Assembly (NCBI GenBank): GCA_014239955.1 | Contig: JAAZXW010000012.1 | Coordinates: 73,617-136,402 of the forward strand | Source of the DNA: Methanobacteriota archaeon | GTDB lineage: Archaea; Thermoplasmatota; Poseidoniia; Poseidoniales; Thalassarchaeaceae | DNA: 62,786 bases | Direction: 5' to 3' | Part shown: piece by piece, positions 61,551 through 62,786 of the stretch | How positions within the stretch are numbered: the stretch's first letter is position 1 | Layout: each line of letters opens with the position of its first letter | Made by a program: the position numbers and the translations under genes | Notes under the pieces: model-generated | What the model was told of the DNA's origin: nothing | Seen by the model: the letters and a program-made list of their open reading frames with translations, nothing else | The model's database searches: none

Positions 61551-62462
61551 ATGGAAGAACTCCAAGTAGGACCTGGTGACAAGAACGATCCGATATATCG
61601 AGACATTGAGGCGAAATCAATCAATGGATTCCTCGGTCTCGGAATACACATATTCCTGCTCCCGATCCTGAACATTATATTGGTGGCAGTGGGCGGTCCA
61701 TCGGGAATCCTGCTGATAATCACTGGGCCCCTTTGGTTTCTGATGTGGAACAGCTACGTGGTCGTAAATCCCAACGAGGCGGTCGCCGTCCAGTTCTTCG
61801 GCAAGTACGTAGCCACACTCAAGGACGAGGGTTTTCGGTTCTTCCTCAATCCCCTCTACAACAAGACTAGGGTTTCAATGAGAATCAACAACTTCGAGTC
61901 TAGCAAGCTGAAGGTCAACGACGTCAACGCGAATCCCATAGATATCGCGGCTGTGGTCGTCTGGAGGGTCTTCGATGCGGCCGAGGCCCTGTTCGAGGTT
62001 GAGAGCTACGACCACTACGTGCAAATCCAAAGCGAGGCAGCTCTCCGTGAGATGTCTACCAAGTATCCCTACGATGCAATAGAGGAGAAGGACATAGGTG
62101 GGACCACACTCTCCAGCCACCAGGACATCGTAGCTAAGGAGCTGCAGATGTCCGTGGAGACTCGCCTATCTCGGGCCGGTATCGAGGTCTTGGAGGCGAG
62201 GATCAGCTACTTGGCATACTCAACGGAGATTGCGCAGGCCATGCTGCGGCGCCAGCAGGCGTCAGCTGTAGTCGCCGCGCGACGTGAGATTGTGAACGGA
62301 GCCGTCGGAATGGTCGAGTTGGCACTCGAGCAGCTAAGCGCAAAGGACATCATAGAACTCGACGAGGACAAGAAGGCCACAATGGTCAGTAATCTCCTAG
62401 TCGTGCTATGCTCCGAGACGGACACTACGCCTGTAATCAACACTGGTACACTATACCAGTGA
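61551..62462 (+). CDS. SPFH/Band 7 (stomatin/prohibitin-type) membrane protein
   Basis: A 303-residue membrane scaffold. The N-terminal hydrophobic hairpin has two helices (IHIFLLPILNIILVAVGG and GILLIITGPLWFLMWNSYVV). The Band 7 domain follows: VNPNEAVAVQFFGKYVATLKDEGFRFFLNP, RINNFESSKLKVNDVNANPIDIAAVVVWRVFDAAEALF in parts and EIAQAMLRRQQASAVVAARREIVNGAVGMVELAL, a coiled-coil typical of oligomerising SPFH proteins. Its role may be membrane microdomain organisation or protease regulation. It is followed by an RHH-protein gene 45 bp downstream. Confidence 0.93.
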   Translation: MEELQVGPGDKNDPIYRDIEAKSINGFLGLGIHIFLLPILNIILVAVGGPSGILLIITGPLWFLMWNSYVVVNPNEAVAVQFFGKYVATLKDEGFRFFLNPLYNKTRVSMRINNFESSKLKVNDVNANPIDIAAVVVWRVFDAAEALFEVESYDHYVQIQSEAALREMSTKYPYDAIEEKDIGGTTLSSHQDIVAKELQMSVETRLSRAGIEVLEARISYLAYSTEIAQAMLRRQQASAVVAARREIVNGAVGMVELALEQLSAKDIIELDEDKKATMVSNLLVVLCSETDTTPVINTGTLYQ

Positions 62463-62507
62463 GTGAGCTTATTCGAGAGCAATGTAGGGGAATTTAGAAG
62501 GGATATA

Positions 62508-62648
62508 ATGCCTAAGAAAGGAATCCTTCTCCGAATAGACCCAGCGTTGCATAAATCACTCAAGTTATGGGCAGAGGACGATATGCGGTCGATCAACGCT
62601 CAGATAGAGTTCCTGCTGAAGAAGTCGGTAAGGGAAAAGAGAAGGTGA
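62508..62648 (+). CDS. Small ribbon-helix-helix (Arc-like) DNA-binding protein
   Basis: A 46-residue RHH protein: beta strand KGILLRIDPALHKSLKLW, helix AEDDMRSINAQIEFLLKKS and a basic tail. The IDPALHKSLKLWAEDDMRS and NAQIEFLLKK pattern is that of Arc/HicB-type repressors. It is the second gene of the SPFH operon and probably acts as an autoregulator. ATG 62508 has AGAAGGGATATA upstream; the open frame from GTG 62463 lacks resemblance to the family. Confidence 0.8.
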   Translation: MPKKGILLRIDPALHKSLKLWAEDDMRSINAQIEFLLKKSVREKRR

Positions 62649-62665
62649 TGGGCCAATCACTGAAA

Positions 62666-62786
62666 CTACTTCCACCACTCTTCGCCATCGGGTGAAGCAG
62701 ACTTGAGTGCCTCGCCGATGAAAGACATCAGGCCCATAGGTCCTTCCTTGTCCATGTTGAACTCCTGCTCTCTAACCAATTCCCCA
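62666..62786 (-). CDS. C-terminal end of an unidentified protein (partial)
   Basis: The minus strand carries the last about 40 codons of a gene that enters from the right edge: FNMDKEGPMGLMSFIGEAL, then KSASPDGEEWWK and TAG. The Trp-Trp-Lys end and the acidic lead are not diagnostic. The rest is outside the window. Confidence 0.5.
   Translation of the reverse strand, partial: GELVREQEFNMDKEGPMGLMSFIGEALKSASPDGEEWWK

Overview
The window looks like a chromosomal piece of a marine Thermoplasmatota archaeon, most likely Marine Group II (Candidatus Poseidoniales). The evidence is combined archaeal and bacterial-type content: eL15, aIF1A, a RIO1 kinase, a Dim2-type KH protein, DUF63, a tRNA-Tyr with an intron at 37/38, PGF-CTERM-like surface proteins and TATA-type promoters, alongside bacterial-looking acyl-CoA carboxylase, SPFH, GtrA and DEAD-box genes. 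The lineage is an inference from gene content; no rRNA is present.

Layout. 1-661: 5' part of an M24 peptidase, divergent from phosphoglycerate kinase. 2.0-6.3 kb (minus): tRNA-Thr, phosphohexomutase, cupin, RidA, Nudix, cis-prenyltransferase and HAD genes, packed as an operon. 6.4-9.3 kb: a degenerate kinase-like membrane protein, phosphoglycerate mutase and an MscS channel. 9.4-16.6 kb (plus): secreted M14 carboxypeptidase, sodium-coupled NSS transporter, NAD(P)HX repair enzyme, GtrA protein and HisRS. 16.5-19.4 kb (minus): two PGF-CTERM-like paralogues and ftsZ. 19.6-21.1 kb: tRNA-Tyr, a ParB-like protein, eL15 and a PRC-barrel protein. 21.1-35.7 kb (plus): five extracellular or membrane-anchored proteins, including a subtilase of about 1500 residues and an unrecognised 1463-residue protein. 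35.8-47.6 kb: an 11-gene complex I operon, nuoABCDHIJKLMN, without the NADH-oxidising nuoEFG genes. 47.7-51.2 kb: aIF1A, RIO1, KH protein and DUF63. 51.2-55.7 kb: a 3-methylcrotonyl-CoA-carboxylase-like cluster. From 55.7 kb base composition turns AT-richer and gene density falls: a Cys-rich hypothetical, a bacterial-type DEAD helicase, small hypotheticals, M29 aminopeptidase, a second GtrA protein, a TSP3-repeat lipoprotein and an SPFH/ribbon-helix-helix pair.

Working together: the secreted peptidases (M14 and S8), the cytosolic M29 and M24 peptidases, the sodium-coupled transporter and the leucine-type acyl-CoA carboxylase fit a heterotroph that degrades protein and oxidises the products, with electrons entering a complex I whose donor is not encoded here.

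Regulatory sequence: many intra-operon genes have a Shine-Dalgarno sequence of the GAGGTGAT type that overlaps the upstream stop codon. Several solitary genes have a TATA-like box about 26 nt before the start codon, as expected for leaderless mRNAs. The most interesting non-coding signals are a perfect inverted repeat containing the Shine-Dalgarno of the 1463-residue protein, a perfect 9-bp hairpin between the two PGF-CTERM paralogues, and three GATAT boxes at exact 11-bp spacing before the SPFH/RHH pair.
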